The notes: a model not told the origin generated them from the letters alone. DNA of 44,965 nt from Clostridium sp. CAG:451 (GCA_000438295.1 FR901041.1:1-44965), one strand, 5' to 3'. Numbered from the stretch's first letter, positions 16,288 to 25,588 are shown. A program made the numbers and translations.

Positions 16288-18648
16288 TTACCACAATACT
16301 TCAATATCTTTATCAATATCATGCCATACGAAGTTTTGTACCTCTTCCATGTCTTCACCATATTCTCTTATATAATTGTTATGCTTAACAAGTTTATCTT
16401 TGCACCATTCATAAAGAGGAGTAGCTCTACTTCCTAGTTTAGGTAAATATTTTAAAGCATCCATTACTAGATGATATCTATCAATTTTGTTTTGAACTCG
16501 CATATCAAATGGAGTAGTAATAGTACCTTCTTCAATATAACCATGGACATGTATATTATCATTTTCACGTTTATAAGTTAATTGATGAATTAAAGAAGGA
16601 TATCCGTGGAAAGCAAAAATGATAGGTTTGTTTTTAGTAAATAACATATCATAATCTTGATCAGTTAATCCATGAGGATGTTCTAAGTTTGATTGTAGCT
16701 TCATTAAATCAACAACGTTTACACAACGAATTTTTATTTCTGGGAAAAATTTATGAAGAATAGAAATTGCTGCTAGAGTTTCTAGAGTAGGAGTGTCTCC
16801 ACAACAAGCCATTACTATATCAGGTTCATATCCTAAGTCATTACTAGCCCAGTTAAATATACCAATGCCTTTACTACAATGGTTAATAGCTTCATCCATA
16901 GTTAACCACTGCATACTAGGATGTTTAGATGCAACAATTACATTTATATAATTCTTACTCTTAATACAATGATTACAAGTAGAAAGTAGACAGTTAGCGT
17001 CAGGTGGAAGATATATTCTTGCTATATCAGCTTTTTTTGTAACAATATGATTTAAGAATCCTGGGTCTTGATGGGTATAACCATTATGGTCTTGTTGCCA
17101 AATATGAGATGTTAGTAAGTAATTAAGAGAAGAAATACTTCTTCGCCAATCAAGTTGTTTACAAACTTTTAACCATTTAGCATGTTGACTGGTCATAGAA
17201 TCTACAATTCTTACAAAAGCTTCATAAGTATCAAATATACCATGTCTTCCAGTTAAAATATATCCTTCAAGCATTCCCTCACAAACATGTTCAGAAAGAA
17301 AAGAATCTATAACTTGTCCTTGTTTACTTAAGTATTCATCATTATCTAAAATTTTTCCATTGAACTGACGATTAGTAGCATCAAAGACGGCATTTAATCT
17401 ATTTGACAATGCTTCATCTGGTCCAAATATTCGGAAATTTTTGTTTTGTTTAATAACTTCTTCTAAATAATTACCTAAAATCTTTGTGTCTTGAACTTTA
17501 ATATCACCATGATTTTTAACTTCAACTTTATAATTACGAAAATCAGGTAGACAAAGTTCCTTTAATAAAAGACCACCGTTAGCGTAAGGATTAGCTCCCA
17601 TTCTTCTGTTACCCTTTGGTGCTAGCTCTCTTAACTCTTCTTTTATAGAACCATCATCATTAAAGATTTGTTCAGGATGATAACTTTTTAACCAGTTTTC
17701 TAGTATATCAACGTGTTCCATATGATCTTGGTCTATTGGTACTGGTACTTGGTGTGCCCTAAAAGTTCCTTCGATTTGAGCTCCTTGGAACATCTTTGGA
17801 CCAGTCCATCCTTTAGGCGTTTTTAAAATAATCATTGGCCATTTAGGAGTATTAAGTGTTTTATCACTTTTAATTTGCTTTATTTTCTTAACTACTTCAT
17901 CTAGTGCTTCTGCCATTTTCTCGTGAAGAGTCATAGGGTCTTTTCCTTCTAGATAAATTGGATCATAACCATATCCATCAAAAAGATTAAGTAATTCTTT
18001 TTTAGGTATTCTATCAAGAATAGTTGGATTTGCTATCTTATAGCCATTTAGATTTAGAATAGGTAAAACAACTCCATCAGTTTCTTTATTAATTAGTTTA
18101 TTACAGTGCCATGAAGTAGCAAGAGGACCAGTTTCCGCTTCGCCATCTCCTACTACTACTGCTGCTATTAAATCAGGATTATCAAGAACAGCACCATAGG
18201 CATGAGCAAGACTATAGCCTAACTCACCACCTTCATTTATGGAACCTGGTGTTTCTGGAGCTACATGTGATGAAATTCCTCCTGGGAAACTAAACTGTTT
18301 AAATAATTTTTTTAATCCTTCTTCATTTTCTGATATATTTGGATATACTTCGTGATATGTTCCTTCTAAGTAAACATTAGAAACAATAGCATTACCACCG
18401 TGCCCTGGACCTGAGATATAAATCATATTAAGATCATATTTCTTTATAACTCTATTTAAATGGGTATAAATAAAATTTTGGGTAGGAACAGTACCCCAGT
18501 GACCAACTACTTTCTTTTTTAAATCCTTTTTTTCGAGTGGCCTTTTTAATAGGGGATTATCTTTTAAATAAAGTTGTCCTACTGATAAATAATTAGCTGC
18601 ATTAAAGTATCTATTAATTCTTTCTTTTTCCTTTTCTGTAAGTACCAT
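16288..18648 (-). CDS. xfp: xylulose-5-P/fructose-6-P phosphoketolase
   Basis: A 786-residue thiamine-diphosphate enzyme that splits xylulose-5-phosphate (and often fructose-6-phosphate) with phosphate to acetyl-phosphate and a sugar phosphate. Visible: GHWGTVPTQNFIYTHLNR near 49, YISGPGHGGNA near 77, SFPGGISSHVAPETPGSINEGGELGYSL near 118-145 (given here as the conserved core, Pro-Gly-Ser-Ile), and the TPP-binding VVGDGEAETGPLA near 166. C-terminal HDNGYTHQDPGFL-type segment (QQDHNGYTHQDPGF) present. The length is usual. It implies a phosphoketolase route to acetate and ATP. Ribosome site AAGGAGGA; transcribed alone. Confidence 0.97.
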   Translation of the reverse strand: MVLTEKEKERINRYFNAANYLSVGQLYLKDNPLLKRPLEKKDLKKKVVGHWGTVPTQNFIYTHLNRVIKKYDLNMIYISGPGHGGNAIVSNVYLEGTYHEVYPNISENEEGLKKLFKQFSFPGGISSHVAPETPGSINEGGELGYSLAHAYGAVLDNPDLIAAVVVGDGEAETGPLATSWHCNKLINKETDGVVLPILNLNGYKIANPTILDRIPKKELLNLFDGYGYDPIYLEGKDPMTLHEKMAEALDEVVKKIKQIKSDKTLNTPKWPMIILKTPKGWTGPKMFQGAQIEGTFRAHQVPVPIDQDHMEHVDILENWLKSYHPEQIFNDDGSIKEELRELAPKGNRRMGANPYANGGLLLKELCLPDFRNYKVEVKNHGDIKVQDTKILGNYLEEVIKQNKNFRIFGPDEALSNRLNAVFDATNRQFNGKILDNDEYLSKQGQVIDSFLSEHVCEGMLEGYILTGRHGIFDTYEAFVRIVDSMTSQHAKWLKVCKQLDWRRSISSLNYLLTSHIWQQDHNGYTHQDPGFLNHIVTKKADIARIYLPPDANCLLSTCNHCIKSKNYINVIVASKHPSMQWLTMDEAINHCSKGIGIFNWASNDLGYEPDIVMACCGDTPTLETLAAISILHKFFPEIKIRCVNVVDLMKLQSNLEHPHGLTDQDYDMLFTKNKPIIFAFHGYPSLIHQLTYKRENDNIHVHGYIEEGTITTPFDMRVQNKIDRYHLVMDALKYLPKLGSRATPLYEWCKDKLVKHNNYIREYGEDMEEVQNFVWHDIDKDIEVLW

Positions 18649-18672
18649 ACATATCCTCCTTATTCTAATTAA

Positions 18673-18701
18673 ATTATAAGATATAAATACTTATTTTTCA
18701 A
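18673..18701 (-). promoter_or_regulatory. promoter of xfp
   Basis: On the minus strand TTGAAA (18701-18696), exactly 17 bases, then a perfect TATAAT (18678-18673), 24 bases before the xfp start. No CcpA site was recognised. Confidence 0.8.
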
Positions 18702-18728
18702 CAAATAATAGGAAAAGAAATTAAAGTA

Positions 18729-18737
18729 TGGTATACT
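18729..18737 (+). promoter_or_regulatory. extended -10 promoter of the type VII locus
   Basis: TGGTATACT lies about 35 bases before the essC GTG start. It is back to back with the xfp promoter. Confidence 0.65.
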
Positions 18738-18772
18738 TTCAGTATAGATAAAAAGATAAGTTGGTGAAAAAA

Positions 18773-21700
18773 GTGAAGATATTTATTTTAGATGATTATA
18801 AAGTCAATTCTTATAAATTACCTCAAAAAGTAGAAGATTCATATTTGATAAATTATCATTTTGATAATGAAGAAAAAAGTATTAGTGTTCAATCAGTTAA
18901 TGGTATTTGGAATATTCAAAGTAATGATAGTATTACAATTGTTGATAATGGCAAAACAGTAGATTCATGTCAATTAACAAACTATAAAATAGTGAAACTT
19001 TTCTTTACAGATACTGATCAAAATGTTGTTTTAGTATCAGTACCATCATCTGTTAACTTAAAAAAAGACTATATATTAACAAACATAAATGAATTAAAAA
19101 TAGGTTCTCTTTCTACTAATAATATAGTTTTTCCGATATTAGATGAAGAACATGCAATAATAACTAAAGAAAATGGTATGTGGAAATTATTAGTAAAAAG
19201 TAGTAATATACCAATTTATGTTAATAAGAGAAAAATAGTCAGTTACAATTTAACATTCGGTGATGAAATATTTATTTTAGGATTAAAGATTATCTGGTTA
19301 AATAATTCTGTTCGTATTAATACTATTAAAGATTTAATTACTATAAATGGTCTTGCTGAAACAAACCTACCTAAAGAAGATAATAGTATGTATACTAAAA
19401 TTACTGCTAAAGAAAAAAAGAGTAGTCTATATAAAGAAAATGAATACTTTTTTCATACTCCAAATTTAAAACCAGTTATTGAAAAAGTTGTTATTGAAAT
19501 TGAAAATCCACCACTTAAAGAAAGAGATATGCAATTACCACTATTTTTAAGTATAGGAGCATCTGCTGTTTTCTCTATCTCGTCATTAGCTACTTGTATC
19601 TTTTCTTATGTTAGTATTGTCCAAGGTAATAGTACTTGGAATGATGAAGCAATGAATTTTGTAATAGGTTTTTCTTTATTGATAGGTAGTTTATTATTTC
19701 CAATACTAACTCATTATTATGAGAAAAGTATGAATAAAAAAAGAGAAGCAAAAAGACAAAAAAAATATAGTCAGTATTTACAAGAAAAAAAAGAGTTAAT
19801 AGACACCACTATTAATCATCAGAAAAATATTTTAAAAGAATTATACTTAAATGCTAGTGAATGTCAAAGATTGTTTGAAACTAGAAATGCTAGTTTGTGG
19901 AGTAGAGAAATAAGTGATAAAGATTTTTTAACTATAAGACTTGGTATTGGTAGGAGAAAAGCTGATATTGTTATAGATGCTCCTAAAAAACAGTTTTCTA
20001 TAGATGATGATAATTTGAAAGATAAAGCTAGTGAACTAATGGATTCTGACTTATCTATGACAGAGGTTCCAATAACAGTTTCTTTGATAGATTATCCAAT
20101 CTTTCCTATTATTCTAAATACTACTAAGAAAAAGAGTTATATTGAGGCGATACTTTTACAATTAATGACTTACTATAGTAGTATTGATTTGAAACTAGTT
20201 TTTCTTGTAAGTGAAAAAAATAATGATATATGGAATCAATTTAAATACTTAGCTCACTCTCTTGATAATCAAGGAAAAATTAGAATGTTTGCTTATACTG
20301 ATGAAGAGGCAAAGACAGTATCTTATCATTTAGAAGCTAAATATCAAGAAAGATTTAATTTTGTTAAAGATACTCCTAGTAATTCTGAAATTGATAAAAT
20401 AGAAAATAAAAAAGACCTTTATCAAATGTTTTCTAGTTATTATTTAATTATAACTGATAATATTATTAAGTATCGAAATTTAGAGATAATAGAAAAATTA
20501 TTTAAATCTAATTCTAATTATGGCTTTTCTATCCTAATTTTTGAAAATGCAATAAGAAATTTACCTAGTAAATGTAATTATTTTAGCAATATTTCTGATA
20601 CAGAGGCAGGATTATTTAGCAAAGATGTAAGTAGTAACAGTTTATCTGTTTTCTCACCAGAATTCTTTTTAGGAAATAATCTTTTGCCTTATATAAATGC
20701 AGTATCAAATATTCCTGTTGATTTGTCAGATGGTACGTCCAATTTACCTCAAACTTTAGAGTTCTTAGAAATGTATAAAGTTGGTAAAATAGAACAATTA
20801 AATATTACTACTAAGTGGCAAGAAAATGATCCGACTATTTCTTTAACTGCACCCGTTGGAGTTCATCCTAATGGTAATTTGTTTGAACTTAACTTACATG
20901 AAAAAGAACATGGTCCACATGGACTAATAGCTGGATCAACTGGAAGTGGTAAAAGTGAATTTATTATTACCTATATCCTATCAATGTGTATAAATTATAG
21001 CCCATTAGAAGTTCAATTTGTTTTAATCGATTATAAAGGTGGTGGCCTTGCTGGAGCTTTTGAAAATAGAGAGAAGAAAAGTAGAGTACCACATATAATT
21101 GGAACAATAACAAACCTTGATACATCAGAAATGAATAGAACTTTAGTATCAATTAGAAGTGAACTTAAAAGAAGACAAAGAGTATTTAATGAAGCTAGAG
21201 ATATGTTAGGGGAAAGTACGATAGATATTTATAAGTATCAGAAATATTATCGTGAAGGACAGGTAAAAGAACCTATAGCTCATTTATTTATTGTATCTGA
21301 TGAGTTTGCTGAACTTAAAAGTCAACAACCGGACTTTATGGATGAACTAGTATCAACTGCTCGTATTGGACGTTCACTTGGAGTTCATTTAATACTTGCA
21401 ACTCAAAAACCTAGTGGAGTAGTAGATGATCAGATTTGGTCAAATGCTAGATTTAAAGTATGTTTAAAAGTTCAGTCAGAAGCAGATAGTCAAGAAATGT
21501 TAAGAAGACCAGAAGCTGCTACTTTAAAAGAAATAGGAAGATTCTACTTACAAGTTGGATATGATGAAATATTTGAGATTGGTCAATCAGCTTGGAGTGG
21601 TGCTAAATATATTCCGTCTGATATTGTTGAGAAAAAAATAGATGACTCTATAAACTTTATTAGTAATAATGGAACAATTATTAAGAGTGTTAATAATACA

Positions 21701-23356
21701 GTAAAGAAAGATGAACAAAAAGATTATGGTGAACAATTAACTAATATAGTTAAATACCTAATAAATATTGCTCAAAAAGAGAATATTCAAACTAATCAAT
21801 TATGGTTACCTTCTATTCCTAATGAAATATATTTAGGCAATATTGTTAATAAGTACAACTTTAAACCATCTAGTTATAATTATCAAGCTATAGTAGGTGA
21901 ATATGATGATCCAGAAAATCAATTACAAGGTATTTTAACATTAGATGTTGCTGATAGTGGAAATATCTTGATATATGGTACGACTGGTAGTGGTAAAGAA
22001 AATCAATTATCTACAATTCTTTATTCATTATGTATCTACCATTCACCAGAAGAGATAAACATTTACATAATGGACTTTGGTGCTGAAGTATTAAAAGTGT
22101 TTAGTAGAATGCCTCAAGTTGGTGATTATGCTTCTAGTTATGATAATGAAAAAATAGAAAATTTATTACAAATGCTTGAGCGGGAACTAAATAAAAGAAG
22201 AAATATTTTATCAAATTATGGTGGTAGTTTTATCACTTATAATAGTAGGAATGCAAATAAACTTCCATTAATATTTGTTATTCTTAATGGTTATGAATCC
22301 TTCTTTGAAAGTTTTAATAATCTAGAAGACGGATTTAATAGGTTATTTAGAGAAGGTAGTAAATATGGAATAATTTTTGCTGTTACAGCTTCTGCTACTA
22401 ATGCTTTAGCTACTAGAGTATCACAAAACTTTATGACAATTTATGCTTTAAGATTTAATGATGATTTTGAATTTAGATATGTTTTAAATGCTCCATTAAA
22501 TCTTGTTCCTAAAAAAGTCTTTGGTAGAGGATTAACTAATTTTAGAGAAAAAGTAGTAGAGTATCAAACAGCTTATATAAATTTATTTGATATGATTAAT
22601 GATACTGTTAAAGAAACAGCTGCTAAATTAGCATCTTATTATACTATTAAAGCTAGACAAATTCCTACTATTCCTAGCAAAGTAAATGCTGAAACTATGA
22701 CTAAATATATAGATAACTTAACTAATTTACCAATAGGAGTTAATTTTGATGATGCTAGTATTTCTACTTTTAACTTTAAAGAGAATAAAATTACACCAAT
22801 AATAGGAAATGATTTATTAATAAATACAGGTTTTTTAACTGAATTATATAAAGAACTTGTTAGTTTACCAAAAACAATAGTATTAATGCTTGATTTGTTA
22901 TATACAGTCTCAGTTCCTAGTGAAATTACATCAACTACAGATGGAACTGAATTTGTTACTACTATAAAACAAATATTAAATAAAGAAGAGCAACCAGAAG
23001 AAGATAGAGTAATAATAATAGCTGGTATATCTAAACTATTTAATGACTCTAATATAAATGATAGTATAAAAAAAGATTTATCAGATATTTTAAATAATGT
23101 AGATAAATTTACTACTACTAGTTTTATTATAATAGAAGAATATCAAAAATATCGTAATTTAATGGTTGAAGACTGGTATCAAAATAGAGTTTCCTTATCT
23201 AAAGGAATATGGATAGGTGAGGGATTTGAAAATCAGATAGCTTTTCAAGTTGATTCTATAAGTAATGTAAATATTCAAGAATATTCAACAGATGCAGGCT
23301 ACATTGTTTCTAATGGTAAATTTGAAATTATAAAAACAATAGAAGGTGATGAATAA
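18773..23356 (+). CDS. essC: type VII secretion ATPase EssC
   Basis: A 1527-residue motor of T7SSb (Firmicutes type). Order: two FHA-like domains (about 1-190), two membrane helices (about 256-280 and 296-320), then three FtsK/SpoIIIE ATPase domains. The first is canonical: Walker A GSTGSGKSE at 721 and Walker B VLIDYKGGG, with SDEFAEL later. The second reads GTTGSGKEN at 1069, with Glu where Ser/Thr should bind magnesium, and IYIMDFGAEVL. The third has no recognisable Walker A (PIIGNDLLINTGF). Start: GTG 18773 is five bases after GGTGA (18763-18767), the spacing seen at csp; TTG 18761 and GTG 18764 lie in that site. The esaB ATG overlaps its stop by one base. Confidence 0.93.
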   Translation: MKIFILDDYKVNSYKLPQKVEDSYLINYHFDNEEKSISVQSVNGIWNIQSNDSITIVDNGKTVDSCQLTNYKIVKLFFTDTDQNVVLVSVPSSVNLKKDYILTNINELKIGSLSTNNIVFPILDEEHAIITKENGMWKLLVKSSNIPIYVNKRKIVSYNLTFGDEIFILGLKIIWLNNSVRINTIKDLITINGLAETNLPKEDNSMYTKITAKEKKSSLYKENEYFFHTPNLKPVIEKVVIEIENPPLKERDMQLPLFLSIGASAVFSISSLATCIFSYVSIVQGNSTWNDEAMNFVIGFSLLIGSLLFPILTHYYEKSMNKKREAKRQKKYSQYLQEKKELIDTTINHQKNILKELYLNASECQRLFETRNASLWSREISDKDFLTIRLGIGRRKADIVIDAPKKQFSIDDDNLKDKASELMDSDLSMTEVPITVSLIDYPIFPIILNTTKKKSYIEAILLQLMTYYSSIDLKLVFLVSEKNNDIWNQFKYLAHSLDNQGKIRMFAYTDEEAKTVSYHLEAKYQERFNFVKDTPSNSEIDKIENKKDLYQMFSSYYLIITDNIIKYRNLEIIEKLFKSNSNYGFSILIFENAIRNLPSKCNYFSNISDTEAGLFSKDVSSNSLSVFSPEFFLGNNLLPYINAVSNIPVDLSDGTSNLPQTLEFLEMYKVGKIEQLNITTKWQENDPTISLTAPVGVHPNGNLFELNLHEKEHGPHGLIAGSTGSGKSEFIITYILSMCINYSPLEVQFVLIDYKGGGLAGAFENREKKSRVPHIIGTITNLDTSEMNRTLVSIRSELKRRQRVFNEARDMLGESTIDIYKYQKYYREGQVKEPIAHLFIVSDEFAELKSQQPDFMDELVSTARIGRSLGVHLILATQKPSGVVDDQIWSNARFKVCLKVQSEADSQEMLRRPEAATLKEIGRFYLQVGYDEIFEIGQSAWSGAKYIPSDIVEKKIDDSINFISNNGTIIKSVNNTVKKDEQKDYGEQLTNIVKYLINIAQKENIQTNQLWLPSIPNEIYLGNIVNKYNFKPSSYNYQAIVGEYDDPENQLQGILTLDVADSGNILIYGTTGSGKENQLSTILYSLCIYHSPEEINIYIMDFGAEVLKVFSRMPQVGDYASSYDNEKIENLLQMLERELNKRRNILSNYGGSFITYNSRNANKLPLIFVILNGYESFFESFNNLEDGFNRLFREGSKYGIIFAVTASATNALATRVSQNFMTIYALRFNDDFEFRYVLNAPLNLVPKKVFGRGLTNFREKVVEYQTAYINLFDMINDTVKETAAKLASYYTIKARQIPTIPSKVNAETMTKYIDNLTNLPIGVNFDDASISTFNFKENKITPIIGNDLLINTGFLTELYKELVSLPKTIVLMLDLLYTVSVPSEITSTTDGTEFVTTIKQILNKEEQPEEDRVIIIAGISKLFNDSNINDSIKKDLSDILNNVDKFTTTSFIIIEEYQKYRNLMVEDWYQNRVSLSKGIWIGEGFENQIAFQVDSISNVNIQEYSTDAGYIVSNGKFEIIKTIEGDE

Positions 23357-23613
23357 TGAAGAATAAAGTCTTAGTAGATTTAATAGTTCCTGAGATAGAT
23401 GAAGAGTACTCAGTTTATTTACCAATAAATAAGAAAATAGGCAATATAATAATACTACTTAATAAGGCAATATATGAATTAACTAATGGAGATTTTGAAC
23501 TGTCTTCTACCAATTCTTTATATAATAAAGATACTTGTGAACGGTATAGTTTTGATACATTATTATTTAATACCAACATTAGAAATGGAACTAGATTAAT
23601 ACTAATATCATAA
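23356..23613 (+). CDS. esaB: EsaB/YukD ubiquitin-like protein
   Basis: An 85-residue beta-grasp protein of the YukD/EsaB family, a small cytosolic partner of T7SSb. The N-terminal strand is VLVDLIVPEIDEEYSVYLPIN, then KKIGNIIILLNKAIYEL as the helix, and the closing strand NGTRLILIS. The size and position directly after essC match the family. It starts in a TAATG overlap with essC, so translation is coupled. Its exact role is unsettled even in model species. Confidence 0.87.
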   Translation: MKNKVLVDLIVPEIDEEYSVYLPINKKIGNIIILLNKAIYELTNGDFELSSTNSLYNKDTCERYSFDTLLFNTNIRNGTRLILIS

Positions 23614-23748
23614 ACATTATAATTAGTTATAGTTTATTAACGTTAAAAAGTGTCAAATTATTTGATTTATGTTGTGAAATAAAGTGGGTTGTGCCATACT
23701 TAGTATAGTAGAAGGTAACTTTTACTAGCAGGTGAGAGAGGTATAGAA
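23614..23748 (+). promoter_or_regulatory. spacer before the WXG genes with possible promoter and palindromes
   Basis: The only sizeable gap in the locus. It holds a TTAACGTTAA palindrome (23637-23646), TCAAAT-T-ATTTGA (23653-23665) and TATAGT (23704-23709) as a possible -10 box, but no clear -35. It suggests separate control of the small secreted proteins. Confidence 0.4.
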
Positions 23749-24039
23749 ATGGAAGATGTTTCAGGAATTAATAGGGAAGAAATGTTAACTCTTAGCAAAA
23801 GTTTTTTGAGATATCATGATGATATTAAAGACATATTTTTAGAATATAAAAAAACTGTAGATGCTACTGTTAGATATTATCAAGGTGATGTGTCAGAGGC
23901 ATATAGAAGTAAGTTTAAAAACTTTGACGCAAATCTTGCTGTAGTATTGAAAAGTTTCCTTGATTACAGTGAAACTCTTATGGAAGTAGTAAAGAAATAT
24001 GATGACTTTTACTTTGACTCATCTATGAATAATTATTGA
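23749..24039 (+). CDS. WXG100-like small protein 1
   Basis: A 96-residue, mostly helical protein of the size and helix-turn-helix layout of WXG100 (EsxA-like) T7SS substrates. The central turn reads VRYYQGDVSEAYRSKF, with Tyr-Gln-Gly in place of Trp-x-Gly. No YxxxD/E export motif is seen near the C-terminus (KYDDFYFDSS). The N-terminus carries DVSGIN, shared with the next two genes. GAGAGG lies before the start. Probably secreted or a partner of a secreted protein. Confidence 0.7.
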   Translation: MEDVSGINREEMLTLSKSFLRYHDDIKDIFLEYKKTVDATVRYYQGDVSEAYRSKFKNFDANLAVVLKSFLDYSETLMEVVKKYDDFYFDSSMNNY

Positions 24040-24054
24040 TAAGGAGGTGAAATA

Positions 24055-24387
24055 ATGGCATTAACTATGAAAAAAGCTGATGTTGGTGTATCTACATCAG
24101 GAATTAATGATTTGGAAAAGCAAGTATTAAAAGAGGTATTAGAGGCTACTCAAGTATGTTCAGTTAATAGTAAAGAATATAAAACATTAGTCACATCTAT
24201 TAGACAATATTGGAGTGGTGAAGATTGTAATAACTACATAGCTGATTTAAATCAAGCTGTTAAAGATCTTAATGATGCAATAGGTTATATTAATACTTCT
24301 ATTAAGAACGGATTAGAAAAATACAAAAGTGAATTTTCTTCTTTCCAACAAAGTAATTATAAAAAAGGTACCACAAAAATTAAATAA
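24055..24387 (+). CDS. WXG100 family protein 2
   Basis: A 110-residue helical protein with a true Trp-Ser-Gly turn (RQYWSGEDCNNYIADL) between two helices, the WXG100 hallmark; such proteins leave the cell as helical hairpin dimers through EssC. An N-terminal extension includes STSGIN, shared with its neighbours. The C-terminal YKSEF only resembles the YxxxD/E signal. AAGGAGGTGA is a near-perfect ribosome site, suggesting high expression. It follows protein 1 by 15 bases. Confidence 0.82.
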   Translation: MALTMKKADVGVSTSGINDLEKQVLKEVLEATQVCSVNSKEYKTLVTSIRQYWSGEDCNNYIADLNQAVKDLNDAIGYINTSIKNGLEKYKSEFSSFQQSNYKKGTTKIK

Positions 24388-24404
24388 GTAAGGAGGGTGA
24401 TAAT

Positions 24405-24719
24405 ATGGCAATTAATGTAAGGGGAATTGATGTTTCAGGAATTAATAATATGAAAAATGCAATTGAAACTTATAGAAAGATATTAATTAAAAAAGTAAAC
24501 GATGTTTCGCGTATTGATGAAGGTGTGTTAAATCGTGCTATTAAAGGTACTGCTGCTAGAACTGAGTATAATGCTATGGTACAAAGAACTAATAATAATG
24601 CTAAAAAGTTAATTAATAAATTAACAGAGTTTGAGACAGCTTTAAATGGTATGAAAAACAAATATACTTCTTCTGATAAGGTTTCAGGTAAGACAAGTTT
24701 TAGTACAATTGCTAAGTAA
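24405..24719 (+). CDS. small helical T7SS-associated protein 3
   Basis: A 104-residue helical protein with IDVSGIN near the N-terminus and a long helix pair. There is no Trp-x-Gly; the turn region reads NRAIKGTAARTEYNAMV, so Ile-Lys-Gly may stand in. Near the C-terminus YTSSD fits the YxxxD/E export signal. The ribosome site AAGGAGGGTGAT is very strong. Likely a diverged WXG-type substrate or partner; that is inference from size, shape and context. Confidence 0.65.
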   Translation: MAINVRGIDVSGINNMKNAIETYRKILIKKVNDVSRIDEGVLNRAIKGTAARTEYNAMVQRTNNNAKKLINKLTEFETALNGMKNKYTSSDKVSGKTSFSTIAK

Positions 24720-24724
24720 TTATT

Positions 24725-24979
24725 ATGTATGAAAATTATAACTTAAAGAAAAATTATACTATTTTAAACGAAAAATTATGTTTTATTAGTGAATCAATTA
24801 GAAAAAGTTTAGAAGAAATTGATAGTATAAAGAAGAAACTAGATAATGGTTATAAAATAGATGGTAATACAAAAAGAGGATTACTGAGGCTAGAAAATGA
24901 TTTATCTGTTCTTAATAAACGTATAAATAAAGTGTTATTACTTGAAGTTGATAAACAGATTAAATTGATGAATAGATAG
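24725..24979 (+). CDS. small coiled-coil protein in the T7SS locus
   Basis: An 84-residue, charged, strongly helical protein (ISESIRKSLEEIDSIKKKLD, then LRLENDLSVLNKRINKVLLL) of unknown family. No signal peptide, membrane helix or WXG turn. It starts only five bases after the previous stop with almost no ribosome site, so it is probably translated by coupling. By position it may be a chaperone or partner of the secreted proteins; this is inference. Confidence 0.6.
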   Translation: MYENYNLKKNYTILNEKLCFISESIRKSLEEIDSIKKKLDNGYKIDGNTKRGLLRLENDLSVLNKRINKVLLLEVDKQIKLMNR

Positions 24980-24989
24980 GAAGATAATT

Positions 24990-25268
24990 ATGAGCTTGAT
25001 TCAAACTGATATAGATAAAATGATTGAAGATAGTAAAGTCTTGTTTATTTTAGCTAATAGATATAATCAGTATATTAATCAAATTAAGAAAATCACTACT
25101 AAAGATGATTTTTGGAAAGGTATTGATGCTGAAAATTTTAAAAAAGATCTTATTTCTAGTTGTAAAGTTTATGATGAAGTAGGCACTATTTTAAAAGAAT
25201 ATGCTATATTTTTAGATAACAATGCAAAAGAAATAGATAAAATAGTATCAAAAAACTGGATAGAATGA
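24990..25268 (+). CDS. WXG-like small protein 4
   Basis: A 92-residue helical protein with TTKDDFWKGIDAENFKKDL in the middle, that is Trp-Lys-Gly, in the WXG100 position. N-terminal helix MSLIQTDIDKMIEDSKVLF; C-terminal helix DNNAKEIDKIVSKNW. It fits a WXG100 member. AGGAAG precedes the start. The next gene overlaps it by four bases (ATGA), so the two products may act as a pair. Confidence 0.72.
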   Translation: MSLIQTDIDKMIEDSKVLFILANRYNQYINQIKKITTKDDFWKGIDAENFKKDLISSCKVYDEVGTILKEYAIFLDNNAKEIDKIVSKNWIE

Positions 25269-25564
25269 GAAAGAGTATTAGAATAGACACTGATTACTTA
25301 CAAAAGAATATATTATCTTCTTTTACATCAATTGATACATATCTTACTAAGTCTTTAGAAGCTAGTAAAGAGTTTATTATTCCTAATAATTTTATATATA
25401 AGAAAGATTTAAATGAAATTAAGTTATTATTAGAAAAATATAATGACACTATTAAAGATTATGAAAATTTAATTAGTAAAAATATTAATGAATTTAATGA
25501 TTATCATATTAAAGCTTTAGAGGAAATTAAAAATATAACCGATATTACTATCAAAAATGAATAA
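25265..25564 (+). CDS. small helical protein, last gene of the T7SS locus
   Basis: A 99-residue protein, helical by eye (LNEIKLLLEKYNDTIKDYEN, NEFNDYHIKALEEIKNI), with no Trp-x-Gly and no recognised family. It overlaps the previous gene by ATGA, so translation is coupled and a heterodimer with the WKG protein is plausible. A terminator begins in its stop codon, ending the locus. Confidence 0.6.
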   Translation: MRKSIRIDTDYLQKNILSSFTSIDTYLTKSLEASKEFIIPNNFIYKKDLNEIKLLLEKYNDTIKDYENLISKNINEFNDYHIKALEEIKNITDITIKNE

Positions 25565-25588
25565 ATGCTTATTTATTAGGCATTTTTT
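25563..25588 (+). terminator. terminator of the type VII locus
   Basis: AAATGCTTA (25563-25571), five-base loop, TAGGCATTT (25577-25585), then a T-run. Confidence 0.8.
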
